A stretch of DNA of 64,000 nt from Marisa cornuarietis (taxonomy: Eukaryota; Mollusca; Gastropoda; Architaenioglossa; Ampullariidae): NCBI GenBank assembly GCA_004794655.1, contig SMMW01000130.1, positions 1,426,001 through 1,490,000 on the forward strand, in the 5' to 3' direction. The notes beneath the pieces were generated by a model. The model searched no databases and was not told the origin of the DNA. It saw only the letters and a list, made by a program, of their open reading frames with translations. The translations under genes and the position numbers were made by a program. Below are positions 1 through 11,872 of this stretch, piece after piece (position 1 is the first letter of the stretch; every line of letters begins with the position of its first letter).

Positions 1-69
1 ATACGACCTTTTGAATGCAATCTCTACCTGTATACACCGGTCCGTACTTCCACTTCCTCCGCCAGTTTA

Positions 70-285
70 ACCCAGTCTCACTCACTCTCACCCACTCTCA
101 CCCAGTCTCACCCACTCTCACCTTGTCTCACCCACTCTCACCCAGTCTCACCCACTCTCACCTTGTCTCACCCAGTCTCACCCACTCTCACCCAGTCTCA
201 CCCACTCTCACCTTGTCTCACACACTCTCACCCACTCTCACCTTGCCTCACACGCTCTCACCCAGTCTCACCCAGTCCGTCTTTC
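70..285. repeat. 10-bp minisatellite (CTCACCCACT / CTCACCCAGT / CTCACCTTGT)
   Basis: About 20 tandem copies of a 10-bp unit with three alternating variants. The variants form a higher-order pattern. The open frame across it (Ser/Leu/Thr/His/Pro repeats) follows from the repeat and is not a gene. No spacers, so it is not a CRISPR. Confidence 0.85.
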
Positions 286-1345
286 TCTTCCCCACTGTCA
301 ATTTACGATGTTGTCAAACGTTGCTTTGCGCAGTAAACGTATGCTAAAATATCTTGTGCTGGTAAAAAGACAAAAGTCCGTTGAACAGCAAGTTTAAAGT
401 CTTTTCTTCACACCTTGTTGTCAGAATATACTGATGTTAAGTAGCTGCACTTTAATTGTCTTCAATTGATAGTATTATTAACCAATCATAATAAAAACCA
501 ATATTAATCAACAATAATCAATCATAATAACAACCAGTAATAATCAATCATAATCAATAATAATAATCAGTAATAATCAGATCTGTATTTCCATATATAA
601 AATATACAAGAAGTGTAAAGATCACATGTAAATATTTCTTTCACGCTCAGTGACGACAACTCCTTCCTGGAGAGACCTAGCGTATTGATCATCCACATAA
701 TCCAATGCTGTTATTAGTACCACAACCACAACTGTGATGTGAGTTTTATCTGTACAAAGGGTATACTCCACAATTCGCTCGTACAGTTTACTTCCGCATT
801 AAATTAACATTTTCTGACGATGACAGTGACACCAGCAGATAATGACAAGATCGGTAAAGTGTTTGTTTAGGAGGATATGTGTTTACAATAATGTAAGCAA
901 AATATCAAACGTAACAAAATAACCACACGTACCCGAGTCATAGCGCATACGAACATACACTGATATATGATTACAAATACTGTTCAATAAAGTGTATGCA
1001 ATGAAGCTTGCTGTTAGCTTCCCATGTGTATACACAACTTTGAAAATTTGTCTCCTTTTCCTTTTGAACTAATGAGCAGCTCGTATCGCAGTATTCACGT
1101 GTTTTTGACACAAAAACATTCTCTTCCTTTGCCACCACAAGCACATAAAAGTGGTGTGTGTGTGTGTGTGTGCGTGGATGGAGGACGGATGAGGGAAGGA
1201 AGACAGAAGGTAGGGGGGGTGAAGGAACAAAGAAAAAAATACCTTCTGAACCAAATTCGAGAAATTTTTAACTGTTCTCTTTGGTCAAAATTACAATAAA
1301 CAATTTGAAAAAAATGAACCTTTAGAAATAGTTCATCACGTTGGA
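286..1345. other. A+T-rich non-coding flank downstream of copy A
   Basis: No gene is visible. AAT/ATAATC-rich simple sequence lies at about 475-580. Positions 1051-1130 resemble 23871-23935, which lies in the same place downstream of fucosyltransferase copy B, so this is 3' flank of the tandem duplication. A short (GT)n tract lies near 1153-1172. Confidence 0.5.

Positions 1346-1419
<74 letters not shown>
1346..1419. repeat. (GAT)n microsatellite
   Basis: About 25 uninterrupted ATG/GAT triplets. Long Ser, His or Met runs in several frames are artefacts of this tract. Confidence 0.95.
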
Positions 1420-1464
1420 AAAAGTAAAAAAATCCCGATATATAATACGACAGAACTACATTTG

Positions 1465-1791
1465 TTAATGTAAATCTGTGGCATTGTAACACAGCTCTTT
1501 TTCAAACCACTTTCCTGCGTCCGGAATGGTCTGTCTGTAGGAGTCCAGGTTCCACAGGCGGCGACACATTTCACAGAAAGCTGTCGCCTCGTACTGGTAA
1601 TGCATGAAGAACACTCGCCCGTTATCTCTACGTAACGGGTAGTCCTCGAACAGGACCTCGTACTCGTCCTTGGCCTTGAGAATCTTGATGTACTCTTCAG
1701 GGTGCTCGTCCAGGTACAACAAATGGTCGGCGAGGTCTTTGACTGTTGCAAAGTCTGCCGTGTTGATAAAGATGTCTGGCGGAGCGTGGAA
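1465..1791 (-). CDS. fucosyltransferase copy A, exon 5 (C-terminus)
   Basis: Acceptor GTTGCAG before 1791, phase 0. Encodes FHAPPDIFINTADF and the helical C-terminal part, ending at TAA 1465-1467. Sequence downstream of the stop diverges at once from copies B and C and runs into the (GAT)n tract. Confidence 0.85.
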   Translation of the reverse strand, partial: FHAPPDIFINTADFATVKDLADHLLYLDEHPEEYIKILKAKDEYEVLFEDYPLRRDNGRVFFMHYQYEATAFCEMCRRLWNLDSYRQTIPDAGKWFEKELCYNATDLH

Positions 1792-4700
1792 CTGCAACCA
1801 TGTTGACAAAGTAAGTAGAGAAAGTGGTTACCGTCTGTATACATGAACACGTGGTTTATCGTAAACGTGAGGTTTAAAATAAATGCTTTCTGCTATTTCA
1901 CCTACGTCGACGAAAAATAATTTGAGACGATTATATAAAATCTGATCTTGCCAATAAAAGGGTCTGTATGCAAATTTTTTTTGTATCATCAACTTTGATA
2001 TCTTTATGTGTATGGTGAAATTTTTATCTTTAGGAAAAAGTTTATTCACCAAGAAGGAAAAGACAAAGAAAGAAGAGAAAAAGAAGCACGAAGAAGATTA
2101 GTTCCACTTACCTTGTATTCATTGCTACCTCGTGCGACGAGTACCGAGTCTAAATTAAGATAGCGGAAGAATTTCTCCAAAATGTAGTCCCTACACAAGG
2201 AGTTTTCAAACCCCAGGTAGAACTTGTAGTCCCTGCTGAATGTCTGAAAACAGGCGTCATCTTGCTCTCGAGGACAATAATGTGCAGAACTTCCCCCAAA
2301 GATGTCGATGGGGATGTACTTTTGCAGGATGGCGGCAAACTCTTTCCGTCTGCTTTGATCTATAGAACTGCTGACAGCCCAGGCAGCAAACTTGGTCTTC
2401 CTGGCCAGGATCTCCGTGTAGTTCCGGTTGACTGGACGTCTTCGCTTGACGACCAGGCCATGGAGACTGAGAATGTCGGAGTCAAACCTTCAACATCGCA
2501 GAAGGCAGACGTTTCAAGAAATATTCTTGTGCTTACAGGTTTCTGTGCATCAGATTGATTAGTAACAGTTAACTGTTCACGGTTATAGGAGCAAACAACC
2601 ATATTAGTATTGTAAAATGTTTGTCTCATCTACATGTAACCATGACGTTCAGCGTTTATTTTAATACTCGGTCTGGACTACTGGTATTTTCCCACCATTT
2701 TCTGCCTATCTTACATACCCGCACACACATGAAGACACTCAGCCAGACACATATTTGCACAGTATCTCCTTAGCCCTTAGTACCTGTAGTTCATGGTCCA
2801 GTTAAAGACTGACCTCCAGGAGTCCAGATGGTAGGTTGAGGAACACACCCAGCTGCCCTTTGGGGGCTCAAGATTGTGAAAAACAAAAACCTTGACAAAA
2901 ATATGAAAGATATAACATAATGAGTACCCAGCAATGAATTTATTTCCTACATATCTGGTTTTTACTCAGAGTCAAAACTTTCACGAAAGCCCTGTCTTCT
3001 AGACTGCTTATCTAGTTGTCCAGACATTCTTGTATATAATCACTTTATGCAATTTAAGCAAAGTGTTGAATTTTTAAAAAAAAAACGTCTGCTTTCTCCA
3101 ATGAAAATCTTCAAAAGAAATTTCTACGTCTATAATATATTTTTGTTTGTTAACCGTTAGAATCTTTAATCTGCTTTTTCTTTTCTAACGTCTCACTGTT
3201 CTCTCTATCTCTCCCGCTAGAGAGAGACAACCCTACAAACATTACTATGTACAGAAATGCCTCAAAATCGTGGCGTCGCCTTTCTCCTTATATAATGTAC
3301 ATGAATAATTAAATATTTTAAGTCGACTTCATTTCATTACCATTCAGGAATATTAAGTGAGTAAAATTCACTCAATAATAGGAGAGAAGCCGGTCAGGGT
3401 GTGGGATGTGGAAACATCATGAGGCCGAGTGTAAAACAAAATCATGCTTAATGCTTTACTTTTGTTGTTACAGATATTAATAAATAACGACAATTATATA
3501 TCCACCCTGTTAATTGAACTGTCTTACACGCACCCATAAAGGAAATAACCGGGTTGGGTTCCACTGTCATCCACTGTCACGGCCGACATCCGTGTAGAGG
3601 TTTTGACAGGACGTTTCTCCATCCATTACTCACGGCGTTTCAAGTTGGGAACGATTGTTGGTAAACTCATACATAAATGTTATGTTTTGCAGTTCATTTA
3701 GCATGAAAAAGTATTTTAGCTGGTGAGCAAATTAAACTAACTAAAACCTGAAGTTTCAGAATAGTGTACGGAGGGAGAGTTGCCCTATTATTTTCTGAGA
3801 TGTTTGCGGTCATCTTTTCATGCTTTTCCTTGTACTTGAGAAGATTTCGGTTCAAAAAAGGATTGCACTACATGACCACAAGTTTGAATTCCGATGCTGA
3901 TTATGAGAAAATATGCTTTTTAAGTGGTCATGTGACTTCAATCTTCACTCTGGCTTGGAAAACAAGAATATTGGTGCATTGACATGACTTGTAAAATAAG
4001 AAAAAAATTAGGTATTATTCTCTTTCTTTAAAGAACGGGTATAACTTGCTTGCTTTAGTAACTTTATTTTTGGTCGGTGACTAGTTAAAGTTTTCATGGG
4101 AGATATTCGCACCCAGCTGTCTGACTTCTTACAAGATGGGAAGTATGAACAGCAGCAGGAAGAAGAGATTAACAGCATGCTGAAGCACTGCCCTCTCACA
4201 CACATGCTAGGAGAAAGGATCCTTAGGTAGCTATACAATATTAATATGAGCAAGTCAAAGCATATTTCTTTTCATTGCCAGTCTTCCCTGCTTATGATCT
4301 GGCACAACCAAAAAAACTGCACGATTCCTAGCTTTTGTGAACAACTATGTATTATGTATTGGTATGTTGTTGTGTTTCGAGCAAAACACTACCCGCAAAT
4401 TAAACGTAAAAAGTTCGAAACTATCCCAGCTATAAAAAGAGCTTTATATGATAAAAATCAGGAAGAACAAATATTTATCGATGTGTTCTTTTAAATACTT
4501 ATTATTCATTCAAACATCAACTTAGAGTACCTACTAAGTTACAGTTTTTCTTGTTGTGTGGATTTATTCTCCTTGAATCACCTTTAACCAGACCTGGAGC
4601 TCCAATATAAACAAAAATTCGAACACAGACACAACACTCACTCCGGTTTGCTGCCCTTCTCGAAGATCCAGCAAGATCCGAGTGAAAAGGAAACAACAAC

Positions 4701-4853
4701 AATAAAAAACTACAACAATTTTTCAAGTGAAGAGACTGTTCTAATAAGTGAATGGAACAACAAGTCAGGACGATAACGAGGAAACCCGTCACGTTCCCCG
4801 ACCTGGTCTAAGGGTCGACTACTCAGAATATACAAACACAAAACAACAGCAAA

Positions 4854-4910
<57 letters not shown>

Positions 4911-6548
4911 GTGTATGAATGACAAGCCCAACACACACAATTTTAGTCACATAGCCCTTCAATGGTCATTGCTTCAACGAGAAACACACACCAGCCAGCT
5001 ACCACCATGGGAAGCCTTCGTCGTCTGCTCGCCTTTTCCCGTTTTCTAGTCCATTGTCATCCGAACGTCCAAAACTCAGGTGTTTGGCATCGACATCCAA
5101 TATTTTCTAAAGCGGGTAGGGTCTTTAGAGCTGCGAATAAAATCTTTAGTGCTATAAACAGGGTTTTTAGACCTGCGAATGGGGGTCTTTGCAGCTCCTT
5201 ATAATTTTTGGTCAAACGTGATTTAAGTCTTTAATCCAGGGAATCCACTAGTTTCATGCTAGTCTACAAAATGTGCAAAAGGAAATCCCTACCTGATCGC
5301 GAAACGATCTCTTCGGGGGCTCTTTTTCCGACATGTGTTCAACAGACCACACGAGAGCCGCGCTTTGCTCCTGGAAAAGGGGGTTAGAGTTCAAACGACA
5401 AGGCATTTCCGGACACACGCGCAGGCGTACAGGTTCCGGAAGTTCCGGAATATGGCGGGGCTTTTTCATCCAAGTGATGATTTTCGGCGGCTGACTCATC
5501 ACGTCAGGTCTGTTGAGTAGCTCACTGGCATCAAATTCCCACCGGATGCTATGACTGGGATGAAAGGGACTTTCTGGGATCGGATTCTTGTAGTAATTCT
5601 TGGAACTGCGTTAAAACACGTTATTTTTAAGACCGTTACAGTACCGATAAGAACAAACAAACCAGAAGAAAATTGAGAAAAGGGAGGAAAGAAGTTAGCA
5701 AGCGCATAAAAATAATCGCATGAATAAATGATAACTAAGCACCATTTACAAAAAAAATCTAGTCACTGATATAATCACGGGTGATCACATGACCGGACTG
5801 GATGTTTATTAATTAAAAAGAGAGAGAGAGAGGAATAGTCATCAAGCCAGAAATTAAAAAGTGGTAAGAAAAATACTAAATGATGTTAAAAAAAACCTAG
5901 GAAACAAATAGATGAAAGCTGAAGAGCTGTCAGTATAGTTCGAAATAAAACATCACTAAAATGTGCCATAAGATAAGATGTCCTTTAAAACTCTGTCATA
6001 AAATGGTACAGCTATCTTATAGCATTCAGTTCTATACGCCACTAAATTGTTTTAAAGTAGAAGACATGTACTTTAACACTTTTTTGCACCCTAGTAGGTC
6101 AATAACTTGTAATTGTACATCATCTAGCTAAATAGTTAAATACTAGCTAAATACTACAAACACTGCTAACTACTATCTTTCTTGCTTTTACCAACTCACA
6201 CACTTACAACTTTGGCCAGTGGTCGGATGTTTGCACTTCATCACCTGCCTTGCTACTGGCTCCTGCATGCTGCGACCTGTTGAGTGGCACTGGGTACCCC
6301 AGGATACCCTGGCTTGTCTGGTGTCTCTGCCAGAGTGGGATATGCAGATTCAAAGGAACGGACTGCGGCACCAAATAAGTCAAACGGAGGTTACCTTGAG
6401 CACTGCTGTTGACACAGGGATAGTTCGGGTCAGGTGCAGGTGTCTGGAAAAAGCTCCAACCCCAATCAACAATTTCCGACATCCAGATCAGACTAACACA
6501 GGAGCCAGCAATGAGGCAAAATGCCAATGTCCGCAGAACTTTTACCAT
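1465..6548 (-). CDS. alpha-1,3-fucosyltransferase copy A (five exons, frameshifted in exon 3)
   Basis: Spliced minus-strand gene; coding exons 6208-6548, 5293-5605, 2784-2889, 2112-2487 and 1465-1791. Family GT10 enzymes transfer fucose from GDP-fucose to GlcNAc of glycoprotein or glycolipid glycans in the Golgi. The product is a type II membrane protein: short basic N-terminus, one hydrophobic anchor (about residues 8-24), a stem with NxS/T sites, then the catalytic domain. The GT10 signature, tyrosine-Lys-Phe-Tyr-Leu-Gly-Phe-Glu-Asn-Ser followed by Cys-Arg-Asp-Tyr-Ile and Glu-Lys, is in exon 4. All introns are GT-AG and the phases match copies B and C. Exon 3 is 106 nt instead of 107 because one A is lost in a homopolymer, which puts the remaining exons out of frame. 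Without it the length would be about 487 aa. It is either a recent pseudogene or an assembly indel. Confidence 0.85.
2112..2487 (-). CDS. fucosyltransferase copy A, exon 4 (GDP-fucose-binding core)
   Basis: 376 nt between AG/GTTTGAC and AAG/GTAAGT. Carries FDSDILSLHG, the NYTE sequon and YKFYLGFENSLCRDYI, the central GT10 motif. Residue after DYI is Leu, where copies B and C have Ser. Confidence 0.85.
2784..2889 (-). pseudogene. fucosyltransferase copy A, exon 3 with 1-nt deletion
   Basis: Too short for a long ORF but identified by alignment with 27469-27575 and 39537-39643. It should encode VFVFHNLEPP...FNWTMNY, the conserved hinge between the two halves of the catalytic domain. The forward-strand run GTG-AAAA-C has four A here and five in copy B, so the exon is 106 nt and the frame breaks four codons in. 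The remaining codons are open in the restored phase. Confidence 0.8.
4855..4909. repeat. (AAT)n microsatellite
   Basis: About 18 AAT triplets in intron 2 of copy A. The aligned place in copy B (30171-30185) has only a poly(A) run. Confidence 0.9.
5293..5605 (-). CDS. fucosyltransferase copy A, exon 2
   Basis: Acceptor TTAACGCAG before 5605; donor CAG/GTAGGG after 5293. 313 nt, phase 2 to 0. Encodes the N-terminal Glyco_tran_10_N-like part, with the PKIITWMKKP strand and a Cys-x3-Cys pair (CPEMPC). Confidence 0.8.
6208..6548 (-). CDS. fucosyltransferase copy A, exon 1 (anchor and stem)
   Basis: Starts at ATG 6548 (Met-Val-Lys-Val). The frame stays open upstream to a splice-acceptor-like pyrimidine-rich CAG at 6582-6584, so a further 5' exon is likely and the true start could lie there. 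Encodes the signal anchor LAFCLIAGSCVSLIWM and a Pro/Ser-rich stem with NSS and NRS glycosylation sites. The donor GTAAGT follows position 6208, splitting a Phe codon after two bases. Confidence 0.8.
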
Positions 6549-6815
6549 AATTTTGGAGCGTTTACCAGTCAACCGATGATTCTGGAGACAGGAAAAGAAA
6601 AGATTTTTACAACATGAGCAGCTAAAGAAGAATCTTAATTAATCCATTCGCGACCTCACTGTCCAATTCGCCAGGGAGCGCGGTCACGCTTGGCCTCTCA
6701 CCTGGTGAATTCGTCAGGGCTTTTTTCTATTTGTTTAAGTATAAACATTGCGTTGTTTACGAGAAAAACCTAATAAATACGTTAGTTTAGGCATTTCTGC
6801 ACAAAATTATCTCCC

Positions 6816-8034
6816 TTGCATGACGTAGACAGCATGTTGACCGAATGTTTTCGCATTTTCCCCACACTACCCACTCCGCCGGCTGAGTCTCACTCTGCTA
6901 TTAGCTCTCTAGAAGCTTGTATCAGCGATGTCAAGGGCTGGATGGTAAAAAACAAGCTTAAACTAAATGATGATAAAACGGAAGCCCTCTTGTGCCATAG
7001 AAGAAGACATCAACCTTCACTCGTCAGTCTGCCCAATCACATCAAGGTGGGCGACAGCAACATCACCTTCACATCATCCGTTAGGAATCTGGGATTTATT
7101 GTCACCGATGACATGACACTCGATAGACATGTAGCATCTGTCTGTCGGTCTGCTTATTATGAGATTCGTAAGATCAGTGCCATCCGTCACTTTCTGTCTA
7201 CACGCGCTACCAACACTCTTGTCTGTGCGTTTGTTCTTTCTCGACTTGACTACTGCAACTCCTTGCTGGCAGGCTGCCCCTCATCCCTCATTCAGAGACT
7301 CCAGAACTCTGCTGCGCGTCTGGTGCTTAGAGCAAGGAAACGGGACCATGTCACTCCTCTCCTTCGTTTTCTACACTGGCTCCCCATCCGTTCTCGCATT
7401 CAGTACAAACTGTCTGTGCTGTGTTTAGGGAAGCGGATGGCCGAGTGGTTAGAGCGCTGGCTTCCGAACCGAGAGCGCGCTGGATCAATTCCCGATAAGC
7501 GCAGCAAACTTCCCCCAGTCGACCCAGCTGACGGGAATGGGTACCTGACTCCATAGAGGGTTGGGGAAGGTAAGGCAGCGAGGGAGAGGAGATTGGCACC
7601 ACCCTCATGTAAAAGCTGGCCCCGAGAAAAGTGGGGTCTCTAACACCTCACTCCCCTACGACCTGAAAAGGTTATGGGATGACCTTTACCCTTTTACCTT
7701 TGCTGTGTTTTAATTTGTTTGCTGGCTCCTGTCCTGACTATTTCTCTGAACTTCTCATCCCTTACTCTCCGGCCAGACAACTACGCTCTTCCTCTGACAA
7801 CCGTATCCTAACTGTTCCTGTCACCAGAACAACAACATATGGTCACGGAACGTTTGGCTACTGTGCTGCAAAACAATGGAACTCTCTTCCTTTCCATATC
7901 CGCCACCTTCCTACAACTGAATCCTTCAAATCTGCACTGAAAACGCACCTCTTCCTTGAGTATTACTCCTAACACAGTCCACACAATGCTCGTCCTTCTT
8001 ACCCTCCACCTTCCCTCTTGCTACTTTACCCATC

Positions 8035-8040
<6 letters not shown>
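6816..8040 (+). mobile_element. LINE (CR1/jockey-like) 3' part of reverse transcriptase ORF, broken by a SINE
   Basis: Encodes the C-terminal region typical of non-LTR reverse transcriptases: KLKLNDDKTEALL, SVRNLGF, LSRLDYCNSLLAG, QNSAARLVL and LHWLP in 6816-7426, continued after the SINE at 7711-7972 (SALKTHLFLEYYS). The catalytic N-terminal half and endonuclease are missing (5' truncated). Its 3' UTR starts after 7972, is broken at 8040 by a second LINE and resumes at 8706. The same 3' UTR is found at 60163-60475, which fixes the boundaries. Confidence 0.8.
7427..7700 (+). mobile_element. tRNA-derived SINE with 10-bp target duplication
   Basis: Pol III A box TGGCCGAGTGG at 7438-7448 and a worn B box GGATCAATTCC at 7482-7492, followed by a tRNA-unrelated body. 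The repeat TGCTGTGTTT flanks it exactly at 7417-7426 and 7701-7710. Removing it rejoins the interrupted LINE reading frame. Confidence 0.85.
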
Positions 8041-8077
<37 letters not shown>

Positions 8078-8705
8078 GTCATTCGGAAGAATGCTCATTG
8101 CGCAGCAAATACATAATATATATGAAAAATAAGAAAAAAATAATAAAGTAAATAAATAGATAAACACCAGGAAAGTAAAAAATAAAGACAGAAGTGTTGC
8201 TTGGTTGTTTAAGTTTAAGTCCGTCTTAAATAAACAGATAGGTCTTCAGTCTTTTTCGAAACGTGGTTGATGAGGTGATGAGGGACAATGACGATGGCAG
8301 AGCATTCCACAGTTTAGGTGCCGCGTTTGTGAAGGCCCTGGCTCCAGTGCGCTTCTTGTTTGTGTCTTCCACTGCAGGGAGACAAGCGTGACTGGGAGCC
8401 AGAGCGCAGACCACGTGACGGCTGGTAAGGAGGAACTACCTCTTGTAAATATTCAGGAGCAGTTTTAAACATGCGGGACTGTGCAATCGAAAGCACTTTG
8501 TGATCAATGCGCTTTTTCACTGGGAGCCAGTGAAGGCTCTGTAGTATAGAGGTGATGTGTTCAGTGGACGACTTTGCACGGGTGACAATCCTGGCTGCTG
8601 TGTTTTGAACTCTTTGGAGTCGATCCAACTGCGTAGCAGGTATACCCCACAATGCAGTATTACAGTAGTCTAATCTTGATAAGATGGTAGCCACAGCAAG
8701 TGAGT
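8041..8705 (-). mobile_element. Second LINE 3' fragment nested in the first, (GAT)n-tailed
   Basis: Minus-strand reverse transcriptase C-terminus (LSRLDYCNTALWG, QNTAARIV, LHWLPVKKRIDHK, then in another frame AFTNAAPKLWNALP and FRKRLKTYLF). The 3' end lies at 8041 with a (GAT)n tail. Insertion is between TCTTT at 8034-8038 and TCTTT at 8706-8710, the likely target duplication. 35349-35640 is the same family. Confidence 0.75.
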
Positions 8706-8912
8706 CTTTCTCGGCAGAATCACTATATTTCTCTGTTCCTGTTACTTGATGCCTTTTGTTATCTGTTTCGTCGTCAGTACTGTCGTTTTCTTTCGTCCCG
8801 TGTTCTGTATCTACTTAGTCCTCGTCTCTTCCTCGTTTTAAGCGCTAAGAGCATGCTCTCTATGAGTGTGAATATGCGCTATAAAAATCTTCACTATTAT
8901 TATTACGAGAAA
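8706..8912 (+). mobile_element. 3' UTR and (ATT)n tail of the first LINE
   Basis: Continues the element interrupted at 8040. Nearly identical to 60257-60470, including AAGCGCT and TATGCGCTATAAA near the 3' end, then an ATT-triplet tail. Confidence 0.75.
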
Positions 8913-10739
8913 GCTTCCGGTTTAGTCACGTTTTAGTTTCACTACTAGAACGAGGCTTTTGACACGAAAGCTTCCGGTTTAGTCACATTCATTGTTTAAG
9001 CTCGCCGAGACTAACACCGGAGGACTTCGCAAGAGGCTAAGAATGAGACAGTCCACCCATACACGTCCGTGCTCCAGCTGAGTAAACGGCGACACACACT
9101 TCCCAATTCTTGTCTCACTGACACATGCTTGTCACGGTGGCACACGCCCAACACAGAAAACTAGCGGCTTCAAAGACCCTCAATAGTTTTTGTATCCGTC
9201 TCTCTCTATTACTTTCGCTTCGACTGCTCTGACACTCACTCTCGGGACTCGTATACAATGCAGAAAAACATCTGGAACAGCCAGCAACTATTCGTAAAGG
9301 ACATCGAACATTCCAGGTATCAATGATTGCGTCAGTCACAGTTGCTCGTGCACCTGCTAGACCGGTCTATAGGGGTCTACACCGGCCGGGTACGCAGGGT
9401 CAGATACCCCATTATAGCGCTAGCGGCGCCGGTGGCACCTCATACAAAATGGCTACAACATTTAATTCATCACAGTGTGCTTCCGCCTAGATATAATATT
9501 TCCCTACAAAGAAAAGAGGTAAAGGGAACTTATTGCTTGATGACCATCAAATATCACAAATAGAAAGAAGTGGGTGTACCCTTAGACAACAAATAAACTG
9601 TGATCCTTATGACCATCACTGCAGTGTTTACCCTTTTATGTTTTAACACCAAGATGCTAAATTGACCGGTATGGACTTCAGCACAAAAAAGTCCTACAGT
9701 GTACTTATATCATCAGATCTACGTAAAGACGTGTTGTAAACATAGAATGCTAAGTTTTCAGTAAGAGGCAACAATCGCAAACTGTGAAATATTCTTCCAA
9801 ATATTCGACACGTGCACTGACTTACAGGTAAGTACTTCAAGGGGCACTAAACAAAATTTGGTACAGCGTTGTTGTAATGGTTCACTGGGTGCTATTATAA
9901 ACTACCCGACTTGAATCATGGTAACTGTGAGAGTAAATGGTTTCCCCAGGGCAAAATGTGGAGCACAAGGAGAATTGCCTTGTTTCTGAAGTTATAAAGT
10001 GATGTCCGGACCACGCGGCATTGCTTTATGGTTTTTTTTATCCTATGCCTCCTTTACCACCACTTTATAATTATAGCCCCAGGGTTAAAACGATATCTAC
10101 AGAGTCTTAAATCTCTTATAGCTTTGGAAGCAAGACGCTTTTCGTTGGCTGTCCCAGGGCAATGACTTATTCTTGTTTCGTAATTAAAGACCCCGTATTT
10201 TAACAACTACGTTGGAAGTAATACACTGCGCAAACAGTTTACGATCAATCTTACTGGTTGTGTAGTAATCTGAATTTTCTTTAGTTTTCTGGCAATGTTT
10301 TAGAAAGATGCGGTAGAAATCTAAGCACGTTTGATAAATAATTGTAAAATGCTAATATAACAGCTGATAAAGAACACACAGTTTTACCTTCAGCAAACAT
10401 GGTGAACAAGCCTGACAGGAGAAAAGGTGCAGTCTCAAAGATATCAAATTCTGACGAAAACCACACAGGTTCATGTCTGTCAGCGAGACGCCCAGTACGC
10501 GAATGAGCCTGGGGAGTTCAACCCGGAAGAAAGTTGATCAGACATCAGACACGTGATTATGAATTCTGTTTTTCAAAGGCACGGAAGGACTGGTAGGGGA
10601 ATGTTACAAATCATAGAAAATACGAAATATATATATATATATGTCACAGTGAAACCACTAGTGAAACCGGATGGGAAAGTAGAATTGATTCTTTGAAACC
10701 TGTGAGATACCAGCTTGATAAAATTTATGATGCTCTCAT
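8913..10739. other. Gene-less intergenic stretch
   Basis: No coding region, RNA gene or complete mobile element recognised. A short AAAGCTTCCGGTTTAGTCAC repeat occurs at 8909-8928 and 8968-8987. Short open frames here lack any family resemblance. Confidence 0.4.
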
Positions 10740-11690
10740 AGATATTTCGAAGCATTCAAGCTATCAGAGATAATCGGGAAATGTAACACGAGATGAAGAT
10801 CAAGCCCTTGCTAATCGCTTTCGCCAGTTCAGATTTGTTGCAGCACTAGTGATATGGTATAACATCTTGTTTGAAGTAAATATTACCAGCAAATGTCTTC
10901 AAGACAAAGAAGCTGAAGACAGCAACAAAGTTGATGCAGCAAACCCTGGAATATGTCAAGAAGCTGAGAAGTGATAAGGGATTCCAGCAAGTGTTAGCAG
11001 ATGCAACAGAGATTGCATGTGAGTTAGAAATACAGCCAAGCTTTGAGAAAGACCAAGTACCAAGAAAAAGACGAACTAAACGACAATTTTACTACGAGGC
11101 TGCCGACGACACAATAGAAGACCCTGCTGAAAATTTCAAAGTCAGTTTTGTTATGCTGTGGTAGACACAGCCATTGCGTCCATTGAAAACAGATTTAAAC
11201 AGATTCAGGAGCACAGTGCCTTACTTGGATTTTTTTATGATATCCAAAGCATTTCTGAAAAACCAGCGAAGGACATTCTACTATATTGCGAGGTCTTGGA
11301 AAGACACTAGTGCACAGAAACAGCAAAGACATTGACGCGGAGGAAGTCTGTTCTGAATGATAGGTTGTGGCTAGAAGGCTTCCCAAGCCTGAAATGAACC
11401 CCAAAGAAGTCTTAACATTCATTATCCAACATAAACTATTTGATATTGTGACGAATGTTGTTGTGTCTCTCAGAATTTTATTGACCCTTCCGATTTCTGC
11501 TGCCAGTACAGAACGGAGTTTCTCAAAATTAAAATTAATTAAAAATTATATGAGATCAACAATGTTGCAAGAGAGACTGACTGGGCTGGCCACCATATCT
11601 GTTGAGCATGACTTGGCAAATGCACTAAATCTGAAGGATCTGATAACTCGTTTTGCACAGCAAAAAGCAAGACAAGTGAGGTTTTAAGCA
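10740..11690 (+). pseudogene. Decayed hAT-type transposase (ZMYM/DUF4371-like)
   Basis: Three plus-strand pieces in different frames resemble successive parts of a domesticated-looking hAT transposase: ALANRFRQFRFVAALVIWYNI (about 10825-10890), EYVKKLRSDKGFQQVLADA (from 10931) and the hAT dimerisation region PISAASTERSFSKLKLIK with HDLANALNLKDLI (11490-11650). Frameshifts and stops separate them, so it cannot be functional. No terminal inverted repeats were found. Confidence 0.65.
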
Positions 11691-11872
11691 TCAATTTCAT
11701 GACCAGGACTCAATAACTGCAAAATAAAAGATATAACAGGGTTCACTTTTTGTGAGGTAGGGGGCGCAGAATTTTTCTATCGCCTAGGGCGCAACACAGC
11801 TTTAGCGCATGCCCTGGGTACAGGAGTACCACCCCAAATCAGAAAGTCCTACCTGACCAGGTAGTGCGTGAA

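Noticed and set aside
70..285. CRISPR-like regular repeat
   Set aside because: 10-bp units directly abut with no spacers; an animal minisatellite.
1095..1850. 251-aa minus-strand ORF
   Set aside because: Out-of-frame reading of fucosyltransferase exon 5 continued through the (GAT)n tract as poly-Ser.
6204..6572. Fucosyltransferase exon 1 start at 6572 and end at 6204
   Set aside because: The codon at 6572 is TTG, and the apparent stop is made by the splice donor GTAAGT.
7427..7500. Functional tRNA gene
   Set aside because: A box is good but the B box is worn, the cloverleaf does not close, and target duplications mark it as a SINE.
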